Source: Polytrichum commune (lineage: Eukaryota > Streptophyta > Polytrichopsida > Polytrichales > Polytrichaceae). From it: a DNA stretch of 64,000 nucleotides. Position numbers and translations under genes: made by a program. Where the stretch lies: assembly GCA_950295325.1 (NCBI GenBank), contig OX485804.1, positions 20,648,001 to 20,712,000 of the forward strand, read 5' to 3'. Within the stretch, counting starts at the first letter, position 1; the number at the start of each line of letters is the position of its first letter. Below are positions 32,820 to 45,180 of this stretch, piece by piece. The notes under the pieces are model-generated. The model saw nothing but the letters and a program-made list of their open reading frames with translations. It had not been told where the DNA came from and did not search any database.

Positions 32820-33025
32820 ACATGCCACACCGAGGGGTCCAGCCGAGGCCCAACCAGCCCGGTTGGTGCGCCCCCCCCCCAGACTATAGGCTAGCCATCC
32901 TGGCGGGAAGTCAGGGGCCTTTGGGACGCTTGGATGGTCAGCCTATAGTCCCGGAAGGGGGGGGGTGGCGCACCAGCCGAGTTGGCTAGGCCTCGATTGG
33001 ACCCCCCGGTGTGGCTGGCCTAAGA
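32820..33025. repeat. GC-rich foldback repeat
   Basis: Left arm (about 32825-32920) and right arm (about 32935-33020) are inverted: CCACACCGAGGGGTCC pairs with GGACCCCCCGGTGTGG, TTGGTGCGCC with GGCGCACCAG, and GACTATAGGCTAGCCATCC with GGATGGTCAGCCTATAGTC. Homopolymer C and G runs sit at matching places in the arms. It stands out from AT-rich surroundings. A shorter relative, with CCACACCAGGGGGTCTA and TAGACCCCCCAGTGTGG facing each other, is at 33108-33160. Family not identified. Confidence 0.75.
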
Positions 33026-33199
33026 GTGGAGCCCATTACCTATCCTATATGGAGATAATGGAGGTTGGTTTGCAATGGCACCTAAACTCATCACTCGTAC
33101 TAGGGCCACACCAGGGGGTCTAATCGATGTTGGATGGTAGACCCCCCAGTGTGGCTAGCATCTGTGGGGCCGGGTACTCCTTTTTCCATGGGGAAAGGT

Positions 33200-33980
33200 T
33201 TAAGGTAGTAGAGTGTTGGTGACGGGAGGCATTTATAGGTGTTTCTTTTGGGTGGGGTGTTGGTTTTAGCACCATCTACCTTATTGTTGATCAATGACAC
33301 ATTGGATGAATGAGAACCCTACACTAAAAGGGGGGGGGCTAATAATGTGTGTGGGAAATTAATGAAGGTAATATTAAATTTCTTCACGCTATGAGATAAG
33401 TGCCACCAAAAGATCTAGGAAGCATTGTTTATCCCGGCACTATTCGTTGAAGCATTATTCATAACAACACTATTCACTAAAAACACAAGCACTATTCACA
33501 ATATTCATATTATTCATGCCAACATCAATTTCTTATTATTATCTAAGTTTCTTCCCATAAAGGTAAGACAGTGGAGGCCCCTATCAGATGCCAAATATAG
33601 TAATGTACCTCAACCATAAGAATGAGTAATGTCATGTTGGTAGCATGTGGTTGCATATAACCACACTACAAACACCTTAGAGCACACATCGATTTCCTCA
33701 AAATCTATGATAAATGAACATATATTCATGAATTTAGTATCACTCAATAACAATTTCAAACCTCACTAGTTTGAGATTTGGCTAACTAGTGTGTGTTTTG
33801 GGAATCAGTACCACATGCACTAATTGGTATAATAAGTGGAGTGTGGTTTGTAGTAGTTGAGTGAGTCTTGAAGCATCCTGATGAAGTACATTAGTTTTTT
33901 TTTGTCCATGCCACTTCTAGATGGATAATTACTCCATTTACTCAAATCATCGGGTTTGTTGACTCTCCAGACACAATTTT
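33200..33980. other. Intergenic, no gene seen
   Basis: No supported ORF. It contains a G run (33329-33337) and AT-rich filler with ATTCATAACAACACTATTCACTA-type local repetition around 33430-33520. Confidence 0.4.
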
Positions 33981-33984
33981 CATT

Positions 33985-34333
33985 GGCCCGGGCTAGATCA
34001 CATCTTCACTCGGCTAGGCCTTGCCCCTCCCACGCCTCCTTCACTGCCCGCACCTGCGTGGGAACTCCTCCTCATTGGGAACCAATGTGACAATACCCAG
34101 TCAAAATAACAAATATTCAAGTTGACATCACTTTCATTTTTTCCAATTTAATTGATTGAGTTCCTTCACATGCCAAAGGAACTTCATGGCTTAAGTGACC
34201 GGGTATTGTCACATTGGTTCCCAGCGAGGAAGAGTTCCCACACAGGTGTGGGCAAGAAGACCGTGCAATAAACGAGGCGTGGGATGTGCGGGGCCCAGCA
34301 TAATGAAGATGTGATCTAGCTCGGGACGTTCTC
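33985..34333. repeat. Foldback element (about 350 bp)
   Basis: Arms at 33985-34108 and 34190-34333 are inverted. CCCGGGCTAGATCACATCTTCA pairs with TGAAGATGTGATCTAGCTCGGG, and GGGAACCAATGTGACAATACCC pairs with GGGTATTGTCACATTGGTTCCC. The inner arm ends are well matched and the middle less so. No target duplication was resolved and nothing is coded. Confidence 0.8.
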
Positions 34334-34339
34334 ACCCCA

Positions 34340-35109
34340 AATTTATTATTAGTCTCCCTTTATTGAACTCGTATTGGAAATATACATATTCTTTATTTAT
34401 TTGAGATATATGTACATGCATCTATTGTGAGTCGTGTGTACGTAACTCCAAGAAAGACATGTCATGAATTTTGAATATCTGATATTTTTAGTGCTTTTTT
34501 AGGTGGATTGCTTGAGAAGTAATAAGAGTGACTCCGGTGGATGTGTTTGAACTTGTAGATGTGTTGATTATGTTTTTAGTACTATCTAAGGTGTGGGTGT
34601 CTTAAGTGGTCACTTGTCTTATGTGGTGCCCTATTTATTTATTTATTTGTTTTTAGGTGAGAAAACATACTAATTTCAACAAATTCACCTGCATATATGT
34701 ATCATGTGAGGCACACATTGACTTCATCTCAATCTATAGAACATTTCATTCAACAAGCACAATCTTGGTGAATGAGGCACATCAAAAGGTGTTGAGTTTA
34801 ATATAAAGGGGAACGGATTAAGTAGGCAAGGTGATTTATTATGTTTTTCATTTCCTTAAGTGATTACATAAACCCTCATGATTAAATTGATAATTAAACG
34901 TAGGATGGTGAATATATTTTGTGCACGTAGTCCAATCTCATCATAATACATGTGTCTTTTTTATGTCCATTATTTATCACAAATGTTGTTATATATGCCT
35001 CAAATACAAACATCCGATTAAGAAGACAATGGCCACGTAGGGTTTAGTGCACATCTTGGAGATGCAATGAGCTAGTTTGTAATGATTTCAATCACAATGA
35101 AATCCATCT
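34340..35109. other. Intergenic, no gene seen
   Basis: AT-rich, with no ORF of note and no clear element ends. A (TTTA)n-like run lies at 34628-34647. Confidence 0.4.
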
Positions 35110-35112
35110 AAG

Positions 35113-35827
35113 GGTATGTTTACACGAGAGCCATTAGGCTATGGCTCTTGAGCATCCTTCAATTCTCATTGGTTAAGAGTGTCACATGCCCCTGCTTTAG
35201 GTTTACACGAGGGCAGTTTTGGACCACAACCCGTAACATTTTAAGTGGATGAAAAATCTACTTGGAATCCCACATGGCAAATAAGAATATTGTTGACCGT
35301 AATTGTAGGGACTTTTTTTTAGGGCGGTTCTTGAAGGTAGGTTGCGTGGAATGTGCAACTAGCCTTGGGGGACAACGCATGACAACTTATTAGAAATTAC
35401 ATATTCCAATGTTATTGATGTTTAATCTTCAATATGACTACTTGAGCTATTGCACAAGGTTGCTTTATGTGTAATTATTGTACATTAAATTTTAATTGTT
35501 CAAAAAATGTTTACTATGTGATATTTTTTCTATTGTGCAGTATACAAAGCCGATTGTTCTAATTTACAACCTATAAATAGATATCGAATGCTCATCTTAT
35601 TGAATTATAATATAAAAATACATAAATAATGTTACAAACACTTTCATTCTCTCTCTCCTCCATGATGCATTCTCATATCTAATTGAAATATTATGAGATG
35701 TTTTTTACGATCTCCAAAAGACTTTTGGCTATAGTCCACAAACTTTTCTATGACCTCATCTACTAGAAAACGGGGGTACCATGGTCATTTAAGAGCTATG
35801 GCCTAATGTTTTTAATGTAAACATGCC
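35113..35827. mobile_element. PIF/Harbinger-type MITE (715 bp)
   Basis: The left end GGGTATGTTTACACGAGAGC and right end (complement GGCATGTTTACATTAAAAAC) are inverted, both continuing into CATTAGGC and ATGGCTCT. TAA is duplicated at 35110-35112 and 35828-35830. Non-coding interior. Confidence 0.78.
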
Positions 35828-36370
35828 TAATACAAACACCTCATTCATAAAAGGTTGTTATACATGACTGCCATCGGTGAGAGGGTTATGTAGTTTCAAA
35901 TGCAATATTATGTTTGGTTAAATAATGTTGAGTATCTTGATTGAGTTGTGGGAGAACTTGAACACAAGGCCCTCCACGAAGCCATCCAATGAGCCATGAA
36001 ATCTCAAACTGATCTCAAATCAAACGTGGATTCATTCTGAATGTGGGGAATATCCGGGAATAGTTGAACAAGCGTGTGTATATGAATAATGTTATGATAA
36101 CTCTTGATGGTGGAATATGATTGTAAACAATTATACTACATTCTTCCATATTTACATGTGCATAAGATTATTTAGCTTCACAATCAAATTCCACTCCTAA
36201 GAACAACATCACAAAGTCCATTCAAGCTGCAAAATAAGGGCCTGACAATGTAATTCCGGTGATTGACGAGGGGAGTATTGACTCATACCAAACAAAGGTG
36301 TAAGTTGAAATAAGACAACATGAACGGTTTGTTGCCGATGAGCTATACTATATTGGGTCGTAGATGCCAC

Positions 36371-36767
36371 CAATGTTCAAGATTGAAGCCCTCATATGAA
36401 TTTCATTTCGAAGGGCTCTCAAATTTCAACCCTTTAGTTGAAGGGTTGGTTCAAATCCAAGACGTCAATCCAATAATATAGAATTGAAATACAAAACTCA
36501 TATATAAACTTGTGCATGAATTATAAGGTACATGTTTTCAGTACAATGTGAAGAATTAAGAATCAACTATCTAACTGAGTCTACTTCTTGTAGTGACAAT
36601 GCCCTACGCTTGTTGGTTCTTGTGGCGGGCATATTACATTGAGGACTTCAAGTGACGTCTTCATTTTCAATTTGGGGTTGCATTTTGAAAGGTTGTTTCG
36701 CGAGAGGTATACTTTGAAGGGCCAAATCGCATTTGAAGGGCACTGAAGACTTCAATCTTGAACATTG
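36371..36767. mobile_element. hAT-type MITE (397 bp)
   Basis: An 8-bp target duplication GATGCCAC (36363-36370, 36768-36775) encloses an element beginning CAATGTTCAAGATTGAAG and ending in its exact inverse CTTCAATCTTGAACATTG. The CA...TG ends with 8-bp duplication fit the hAT superfamily. Inner arms are weakly inverted too. No ORF. Confidence 0.88.
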
Positions 36768-36775
36768 GATGCCAC

Positions 36776-38030
36776 ACAACTGGTTGTATAGAAGCTTGAA
36801 CACATCACAAGGTTTTTAGCTTGAATATGCAAGCGTAGGCATCCCATTAAAAATTGTCCGATAATCTACCCTGACATATTCCCGAGCCCACTGAAACTCC
36901 CATTGACGTTGAATCATGCTATGTGTGAGGGGCTGATCACACCGGCTAGTTTCGACATTATTCATCGGCATCTCTGACTGTAATAGTGTGAAAAGTGATG
37001 GATCAACATCTAATTTTGAACATAATCCCCAGCAATTTCACGGTTGGAACCGGACGGAAAGTTTAGCATGATCGGGGCATGAAAATCCAAAAGTAGATCA
37101 GTCATCATGTGCCAACGTCTAATCAAAGGGTAGGTCCAACAACAAAGGGACAATAAACCTATGTCTTTCATCTGAGGAACTTTACACAGGCTGCAATTAA
37201 AAGGGCAAATGGAGGACGACGGACTGCTTTTAAGTTGTTGCATATAATTAGTTGGTGATGACTCAGTTTGAAAAGTAAAGTTTGTTGGTAGCGCCCTCGA
37301 TTTGTAATGAATTACCTATAAACATAAGTTGCTTTTAAGTTTTAGAGGACTAGTTTAGTCCTAAAACACTCTAAATCTGAACATGGGATGACGATCTACA
37401 CCCACCCACTTTGAAAAATAAAGTGAGTTTTTATTGATAAGGCAAGCACGTCTTAAACGCACACATTTCTCTCTGCACCCACTTCTGGAAGGATATGATA
37501 CATGCAATTAGTGCAAAATGATTAGCAAATCCAAGTTCTGCCCATAACCGCTTCCTGAGTCATAGTTTTGGAGCTCGTATGAGTATGCTATTCATTGTCA
37601 AAGTAACCATATAGGTCCCCTTCATTATGTTGGGTATTGCGTCTAGAATTATTAATAGATTATGAATACATAGTCCAATCTTTTTACAACACCTCTCTTT
37701 GTGGTTTCCGACTTAGATTCATATCCAATCATACACCAACTCGCATATAGATGTTCGCTTAAGATCAAACGCCAAATTAGACACATCTGTAATATATGAT
37801 CTATTGAGAACAAGTCCAATGCGAGTTGCATTTGAGGAAGCCAATAACTCAACTCACCTACAAAAAAAAAAAAAGTTTTTGTAGGAATTGATCCATCATC
37901 GTAACATTACTAGGGTAGATGGTGCTAAATTTGTCACTTTAAGCGCTCAACATACATATTGTGACTATATTAAGAAGTTTCAAATGGATAATGTTAGCAT
38001 TTGATAGGGGATTCCAACAGACCATAATAT
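36776..38030. other. Intergenic, no gene seen
   Basis: Short ORFs at 37010-37243 and 37652-37852 lack any recognised domain. A poly-A run is at 37861-37874. Confidence 0.4.
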
Positions 38031-38036
38031 GTCTTA

Positions 38037-38349
38037 GGACCACTTTACATGAGAAGTCAAGGCCAAAGTGGGGCTCTAACATGTGTAAATCCTTGTTCGT
38101 GATTGGTGTTATCTGTTGAACCAGCCCCAAGGCCTCTACAGACAAAATCTATATGTTAATGCACATTATATATGTGTACATTATATGTTAATGCACTAAA
38201 GACAAAATCTAACATGGCCCCAAGAGAGAGAATTGGGTTGGACCAAACGGAACCCCGATTTGCTTCCTTGGTGCTGCTTGGCCCAAATCAATATCTTGTG
38301 TGAATTGGCTTCAGTTTTGAAGGCCTCAATCCCTCGTGTAAAGCAGACC
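38037..38349. mobile_element. PIF/Harbinger-type MITE (313 bp)
   Basis: The left end GGACCACTTTACATGAG and the right end (complement GGTCTGCTTTACACGAGG) are inverted and related to the other MITEs. TTA occurs at 38034-38036 and 38350-38352. The last 20 bases, GTGTAAAGCAGACCTTACCA, are repeated immediately after the element as a short tandem duplication. Confidence 0.72.
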
Positions 38350-38359
38350 TTACCAGTGT

Positions 38360-39470
38360 AAAGCAGACCTTACCAGAATGTGAGGAAATATGCATTCTTT
38401 TGCAGTCCAGGAAGCGAGGTAGTAAGGAAGATGTAGGTGTAGAGTCAGGTGCTGTGTAAATCACTGTGTAATTACAATGGAGAGCGAGGGGTCATCATCA
38501 CCTACATGTAGTGAGAATTGGTTGCCATCTCTTTCAGTTGATAGAATTCACTATTGTCTGTGACCCTCAATTCATAGAAATGCAGTAGCTACAATAAATT
38601 ATCAACCCACACCCACAATAAAAAGGACAATATACAGTACTAATACTATTTCCAGAGCACAGGATCACAATTTAATCAATTAAATTGATATGATTTAGCA
38701 GGGCAAGCCATCATGCCAACAAGTAACAAAAAATGGTTCAATGTTATCTATCTCTCCAGTTACACCTGACCACACGGATGACATGTTCAACCGCAATTAT
38801 ATGCAGACTTACGTCAAAGATAAAGCCATTACAATTATGCTCAAGAAACTGCACTAATCATGAAACCCGCAAACTTCACACAATAGTGCAAAACTCAAAT
38901 TACTCGAGGAGGGATGCACTTTTCAATTCAAACACAAGAATGCAAGCACAAAAAAGGATCAATAACTTAAAGCACCTTGAACATCTGATAGTCTCCAAGA
39001 GTGATGAATCCCTTTTGATAACCTAGAGCAGCATATATATAACATGCAAGACTTTGCATGTGAGGTACAACGAGATAGATTAAATTAGAAATTGCAAAAG
39101 GTCAATCCACCCTTTGACAAATACAAACTCCATTAGAGATTGCTCCCTTCCTGGCTATGCATCCATCCTCTTCAATATACAGAAGTAAAAACTTCTCTAT
39201 CTAGACCAAGAAATATGCTGAGAAATATCTTACAAACTAAAACCTGACCAGAGGAGCTTGAATACAGAGGCCAGCAGGCTTCACTCCAGTTCATGTACCC
39301 ACAGCACCTGATGTACAGTTAACATCCATGGATTTCACACCTCCACAGAGACAGGGCCATTATCAATATCATTGTTGAAGAATTGAGCTACACCTCGTGA
39401 ATAATAAAGTAAGATGGCAGTTTCTGTCACAAAAAGTAACTACCTAAGAAGTGCTTGACAAGTACGACTA
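38360..39470 (-). other. 3' flank and probable 3' UTR of the IST1-like gene
   Basis: No coding sequence is recognised. The last few hundred bases before 39470 probably include the 3' UTR of the minus-strand gene; no single polyadenylation signal can be chosen. Confidence 0.4.
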
Positions 39471-42400
39471 CTACCGCCTCATTTTTAAAGCCTCGAAACG
39501 TGCGGTTAAATCATCCTCATCAACTTTCTTGGAGGGTTCAGTGACGAATAGCAAAGAAGCTTTGGATGCACTTGAGAAAGGTAAAGCATCATAATGATTG
39601 TCATATCCAGATGTGGGTGGTAGAGACCCTAATCGAGAAGGCTCCTGGGAGGACCTACCCACTGATCCTTCTTCATCAAACAAAGGTGAACTTTCTCGTT
39701 CTCGGCTGCGACTATGGCTGAGGTTAAATTTTGCCGAATCACCGGCATAAAAAGGCTGGTCAAATGACGGATATACTTCTCCTGACCCTGTATTCTCCTC
39801 TTCATGCCCCCCATCCATGGGGCTCTTACCAATAGGGTCGTCCATTGAATCAAAGGCGCTGTAACGAACTGTAGGCCCTTCCCTGTTTATGTCAAATATG
39901 TCATACCTTTCAGTGTCCCCTTTAGAAATCCATTTCAGGCCGCCACCTCTTCCACTAGGAGTACTGTCACCACTGGTCGACCGATTTTCACGTTCTTGTT
40001 TTCGAGAGCCTGAATATGCCGGGCTATCCACTTCTTTTGCAATGTCATCAAACAATGGCTTGCCGCGCTCATTGACAGTGTCGAAATCAAGTTTGGCTCC
40101 CTTCAACCTAAACTTTGGCTCCTCTTGTGACCCTTGAGCTCCATTGTGCTTGTATGCAGTCTGGCCCTTTGGTTTTGTACCGCCAGCTCCCCTGCCACGA
40201 GGCACATCATACTCTTCAACTTCACTATCGCTATTATCACTGTCAAAAGCTGGTTCTGGCTTTGCCTTTCCCTGATGTCTGCTCTGAGAAGTCTCTCTGT
40301 TAATCACAGGGAGATTGCCACCATTCTCATCGTCACTCCCCAAATCCGTGTCACTGCTGTCCCTCGAGTTCTGCCTTTCCATCTCCTTGGCTTCCCTGGA
40401 TCCATGATCCTTGTGTTTTCTCGCCAGCTCAGCTGCAGCACGTGCTGCAGCCACTGCACGATCAGCAGAATCAGCAGCTGCTTTTGCTGCAGATGCAACA
40501 TCTACGTAACCTGTATTATTTTCTTCTCTCCTCGCCTGTGTGTCCTTTTTTGTATCCAGATTTGCAGCTGAATTGATCCCATACTTGGCGAGGTCATCAT
40601 CATTTCTATTATTGCTAAGTGGTAACACCTTTGAGACAGGGACCGAGGGTAAAGGAACCTCGGGTCCTGCAGAAGGATGGGTTTTTTGAGATGGAGCAAA
40701 CTCCTTCTCCTCGTCCTCGCTTACATAATCAGGTGATGAGATCCCAACTTGCAAAGGACTCATGTGTATCTCAGAAGTTGATGGGGGGTGTGCATCTTTG
40801 GCGGACATGTCAGCAGGCAGTTCTGACTTGGCAGGTGTGGTAAGTGGCATCTCATGGGCGCCAATGAAATGATTTGGTCCATCCTGTGGCAAAAGCATGG
40901 AAGTGACTAGAGTAAGCATGAGTTGAGGAACAACAACCAAGAACAATGAAGGAAAATGACTACATGAACCACCTGGAATGGATATAAGGCAGCATCAACT
41001 GACATGCAAAAAAGTTGCAGTATTATCATAACTCACAAATAAATATCACTCCTACCCAGCTACCAACACAACATGCACTACTTCAAGAAGATAAGCATTG
41101 TACACAAGATATGGTTCACAATATAGAAGACAAATAGACTTCCAAGTCAAAGAGGAGTCCACTCACAAGTAAATCTTCGTGAGTTTTTAAGAGTTCTGCT
41201 TCAGATTCAGTAGCATCCCAGTCTACATCATGCTCAGTTGCAATCTCTTTCATCAGCTTCAGCTTCACATCCCCAGGTGGAGCACGTACAGAGAGCTTCT
41301 CTATTATCTGGAAGTTCATTACATCACAAAACAGTTCCTTTTGCTGAGTTGATGCCACATATATTAGCCCTGACGTAGAGGACCCTAACAAGGGAGGTCA
41401 ACTGGTTCAATTCTAGTGAGACTCTCTCTTTCCAGTTTAGACTGCAATAAGCTGCAAACAGGAGTGCCCCAGGCAGCTCAATTGTGTGGCAGAATACAAA
41501 AGCCCAGGATGGTGAATCATATGCAGTTTGTATTAAAATGTGCTGTTTAACACACAAAGCCCAAAATATGTTGCATGTTACTTATTGCATGAATGGGTTG
41601 ACGATGGTCACTCCATTGTACACTTCCCTGAAATAGAATAAAGTCAAGGTTGAAAGTAAGAAACAGATGATGATGATGTGGAACTTTGATTTTCTTCAAA
41701 TGCTACGTAAGGGGTATCAAAGGAGTTAAAGACCTACCCGGCGGTTGACCCCACAATCAGGCCGAAGCTCAGCTGCTGCTGCTGCAAATTCTTTGCCATA
41801 TTTGGCAGCAAAGAGTTGACGGATTTGTAAGAGCTCAGGTAAGTCAGAACACCGTGGAGAGGCAAATATCAAGCTTGAAATGGCTTCCTTCAGGTCTAAA
41901 GGACAGTTTCTGCAACCCATGAAGCCACAACTAAATACTTGTATCAACATTCACTGGAACAGAGACCTTATCCTAGTTGGAACTTGTGCAAAGCAAGAAA
42001 TAGCAAGATGGAAGCAGGTCTTGTGTGGTCGGCTTCATAGGACATCTTCAATTCTTAGTCACAGAGGGTATTAACCCTCACCCCACCTGCATTGATCATA
42101 TGATTATAAATTTGATATATATTGTAACGAACAGGAAGATACAGTGATTTAGTTACCCAGCAATAAATTGGTAACCAATAGAGAAAAAAGATAACCATGG
42201 GAGGAGAGAAGGTATGAGAAAAGAAAGATTATTGATCTGATTCACACACCAATTTGTGAATGGTTTCCAATTTGTCAGAGATTTGCACATACCAGAATAG
42301 TAGTTAATGATGTGACCGGATCAATTAAATACAATATTGAATAACATCATGCAGCATCTGCACAAACAACTACTTCCCAAGCCATCCAACTACATGGCCA

Positions 42401-43804
42401 CTTCCCCTCAAGTCAAACAAGACAAATATTCATGCTATTTAGATGTGTCTGTGTAATGTGAACAAACTTGGAAAGTGTTGAAATTGCTTACTTCTGAGAT
42501 TCTATTATGGGTAGTCGAACAGCCACAAGTTCGCAGAAGAGCTCAAGTATGTCATATGCTGCTAATATATTCTGCTCCCTAATAATATGCTCTACCTGGA
42601 CACCATGCACATTATCCAGCAAATCGGTCAATCAAAGATTTAAAATCCCTTCACAGAGACATGCATCTCTCAAGGGCCAAGTTTAATGCAATATGGAAAA
42701 GAGAGGAAGGCAAGCCTCTATACCACTTCCACTCTACCTGGAAATGATAAAGAAACAAGGACAAAGTTCAACTTACTCGAATGCGGGCACTTGGCTCCTG
42801 ACCAGTGGTCAGCAGCTGTGCAATATCCTTGCGTAGCTGCTTGATCTGAATGTCTCTTTTGTTGCGGAGTAGCTTTATGCGTGCCATTGCTAGCTTCAAC
42901 AAGGTCTTGCTGCAAAGTTTCCAAAACATATTTTACAGTGTTAAAAGACTGAAATCATGTGACTCTCAAACACCATACTATCATTTTAACATCACACATA
43001 TATATAAAGTACCTGTGACAATTTTGCAAAAAAGAGCCACTTTTACTGTGACAATGAAGAGAGGGAAATAACCAAAACACACATCGAATAATGTGAAGCC
43101 AGATTGTTCTAAGAACAAACAAGCACAAAGATCTTCCCAAAGGTTGCTAACATCCTGTTTCTCCTTTATAAAGGGAAACAGGGCTCAGGAACTCAAAAAA
43201 TGATATCAGAGATAGCAGTCAGCTATACTAGCACATTTCCACACTGTACTGTGATTAGTAAATCATGTGACTATCTCAGACCTGCAAAACTTTGTTTGAT
43301 GACTGAAACATCAATACTGATAAGTCACCTCAAGTTATTCAATTCCAAACCCAGACAGTTCTCATAAGTAGTTACCAGGAGAAAGAAATGGATAACTGAC
43401 TACACATACTATTTCTTCTATGAAAATAATCAGGAATGTATCTAGTTTAGGTCCTCCTTGACACAAATTCAACCAACCCTACCCTAGCATTGCAAGATTT
43501 AAGAATGCAGGTTATTTCCCACCTGTATTTTTGCTTAATTGAAAATTAAATAGAGCACCGTATTTTCCAATTTGATCAATTACATGATTCCAGGCTGAAC
43601 TTTTCTGACGTCACTAGTAAGGACAGAACAATGTTAAGGCTCCAGACCATCCCTACTGTAACCAACGAAAGTGAGAAGCCCAGCTAACACCGATCACCAG
43701 ATATTATAGCTAAACATTTTCACATCAAAAAAAGCAAGGTCTAACTAACATAGAGGGAGCTTGAGCAATCACCATCTTGAGGCCTTGAAGCCCTTTCCAA
43801 GCAT
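39471..43804 (-). CDS. ISTL: IST1-like ESCRT-III regulator, six coding exons, 664 aa
   Basis: Coding exons on the minus strand are 43804-43773, 42909-42777, 42595-42492, 41909-41738, 41307-41167 and 40883-39471, all with GT-AG borders and matching phases. The first 195 or so residues form the IST1 domain: MLGKGFKASR, KLAMARIKLLRNKRDIQIKQ, RIRVEHIIREQN, CPLDLKEAISSLIFASPRC, FAAKYGKEFAAAAAELRPDC and a WDATESE end. IST1 proteins bind ESCRT-III (CHMP1) and regulate the VPS4 ATPase in multivesicular-body sorting at endosomes. The remaining 470 residues, in the last exon, are mostly low-complexity and charged, with an Ala-rich stretch. The extreme C-terminus DDLTARFEALKMRR matches a MIM1 motif (LxxRxxxLK), the usual handle for MIT domains of VPS4/LIP5. 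The Met at 43804 is chosen because it splices in phase and gives the family N-terminus. Plus-strand ORFs in the last exon are shadows. Confidence 0.93.
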
Positions 43805-44024
43805 TACATCCCACATCGTGGAAATCTCCAGCAGCTACTCTTTGCTACTGAGTACCTGCCGTTGCACCTTCCCAATTCTATACACGGTCCCACCTGCGGA
43901 GCACCACCAAAGGGATTTAAGCTTCTTGACCAACCAATAGCCATTGCAAAATTCTTGACTGATGATGTATTAAGAACTCACAAACCTCACAACATCACAG
44001 CCTCGTAATAAACAAACCTGACAT

Positions 44025-44390
44025 GTCCAACCAACATAGGTCGAATATTTAATGGCAATTTCCCCATCATGTGACACGTAGAACTGAAAGAAGTCTAGCT
44101 TCACATGGAATGGCAATCCCATCAGCACCAATTCTGATGTCGCCCCTATTTCAGCTCAGTTGTACCGATCCTGGTACAACATCATGGCCTCATGGTAAAG
44201 AAACTTGAAGGTGTCCCACTAACATAGGTCAAGAATTTAGTGGCAATTCCACCATCAGGCGAAACGTAGAACTGAAAGAAGCCTAGGTATACATGAAATG
44301 GCAATCTGAGCAACACCTATGTGATGTCGCCCCTACGTCAGCTCAGTTGGACCAATTCTGAAACTACGAAAAAAGGGACTTGAAATTGTC
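44025..44390. repeat. Tandem duplication, about 186-bp unit, 5' of the IST1-like gene
   Basis: 44030-44165 and 44216-44350 are diverged direct copies: AACATAGGTC, TTTA(A/G)TGGCAATT, ACGTAGAACTGAAAGAAG, ATGTCGCCCCTA and TCAGCTCAGTTG(T/G)ACC recur in order. It lies in the 5' flank or a 5' UTR intron of the minus-strand gene. Non-coding. Confidence 0.75.
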
Positions 44391-44767
44391 TTGACAGAGG
44401 ACCAACAGTAAGGTTACATTAGTCAGATCAACAAACCCAATTAGACGTAATTAGCCACCTTCGCCAACTTCTCTGAACCAACAGAGTATACCTTATGCCG
44501 ATGGTTACAAGCTCAAACTCCACACAAACAAGAGTATGAAACCTCGACACTTCTATTCCATCCTCTTTCGATAGCTCCCTATGTAACTCATCATGCCTAG
44601 AAGCCCACCTCCTACACCCTAACAATATCTTCTAAAAAAATCCACATCTGCATCTGAAAGTGCAAACAAATCCTACGCATCGGAGGCTCTTGCACAAGAT
44701 TTTGGACCAAAATACGGATGATATCATATAAAGTGGTTGGTATGTTCTCCCACCTCAAACAATACAG

Positions 44768-44773
44768 GAGCTC

Positions 44774-44808
<35 letters not shown>
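44768..44808. repeat. (CTC)n microsatellite with C run
   Basis: About ten CTC triplets followed by nine or more C. The apparent poly-Glu reading on the minus strand and poly-Ser reading on the plus strand come only from this repeat. Confidence 0.9.
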
Positions 44809-44819
44809 TTTGGCCTCTG

Positions 44820-45180
44820 CCTTTCGTCTCTTTGAAGCCAATTCTCCACCAAAACCTGCTACGAAAAAACTCTGTGGGTGCCCCTCGCTTCCTATATCTC
44901 ACGAGGGCGGAGAAATCCGAATGAATCCAGGAGAAACACGGGGCGATGCGTGCGTCACCGACGCTCCCTCATTGCCGTGCTCTGCAGTTCATAGGGCATC
45001 CTGGAAGCTCCCGGAGAGCGAGAGAGGGGGAGAGAGGGAGAGAGACCAAGTTCCCACGTTCCCCACATCCGTTCCCGTGGTCGATCGTGTTCTTATTCGT
45101 CCGTACGTTGCTCCCATTAGGATCTCGTTCGCGTTCCCTATGCCCCTCTCTTTACTATGTACGCTTTTGAGTTGACCTGG
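44820..45180 (-). promoter_or_regulatory. Putative promoter/5' UTR region of the IST1-like gene
   Basis: This stretch is GC-rich relative to its surroundings and contains a GAGAGAGG run (45016-45048), which reads CT-rich on the minus strand. Such CT-rich 5' leaders are common in plant genes. The position upstream of the first coding exon fits a transcription start here, with an intron in the 5' UTR. This is inference; no TATA box is obvious. Confidence 0.35.

Noticed and set aside
40134-40571. 145-codon plus-strand ORF
   Set aside because: It is the antisense of the long last exon of the IST1-like gene and has no domain of its own.
44612-44924. Poly-Glu and poly-Ser ORFs
   Set aside because: Produced by the (CTC)n microsatellite at 44768-44808.
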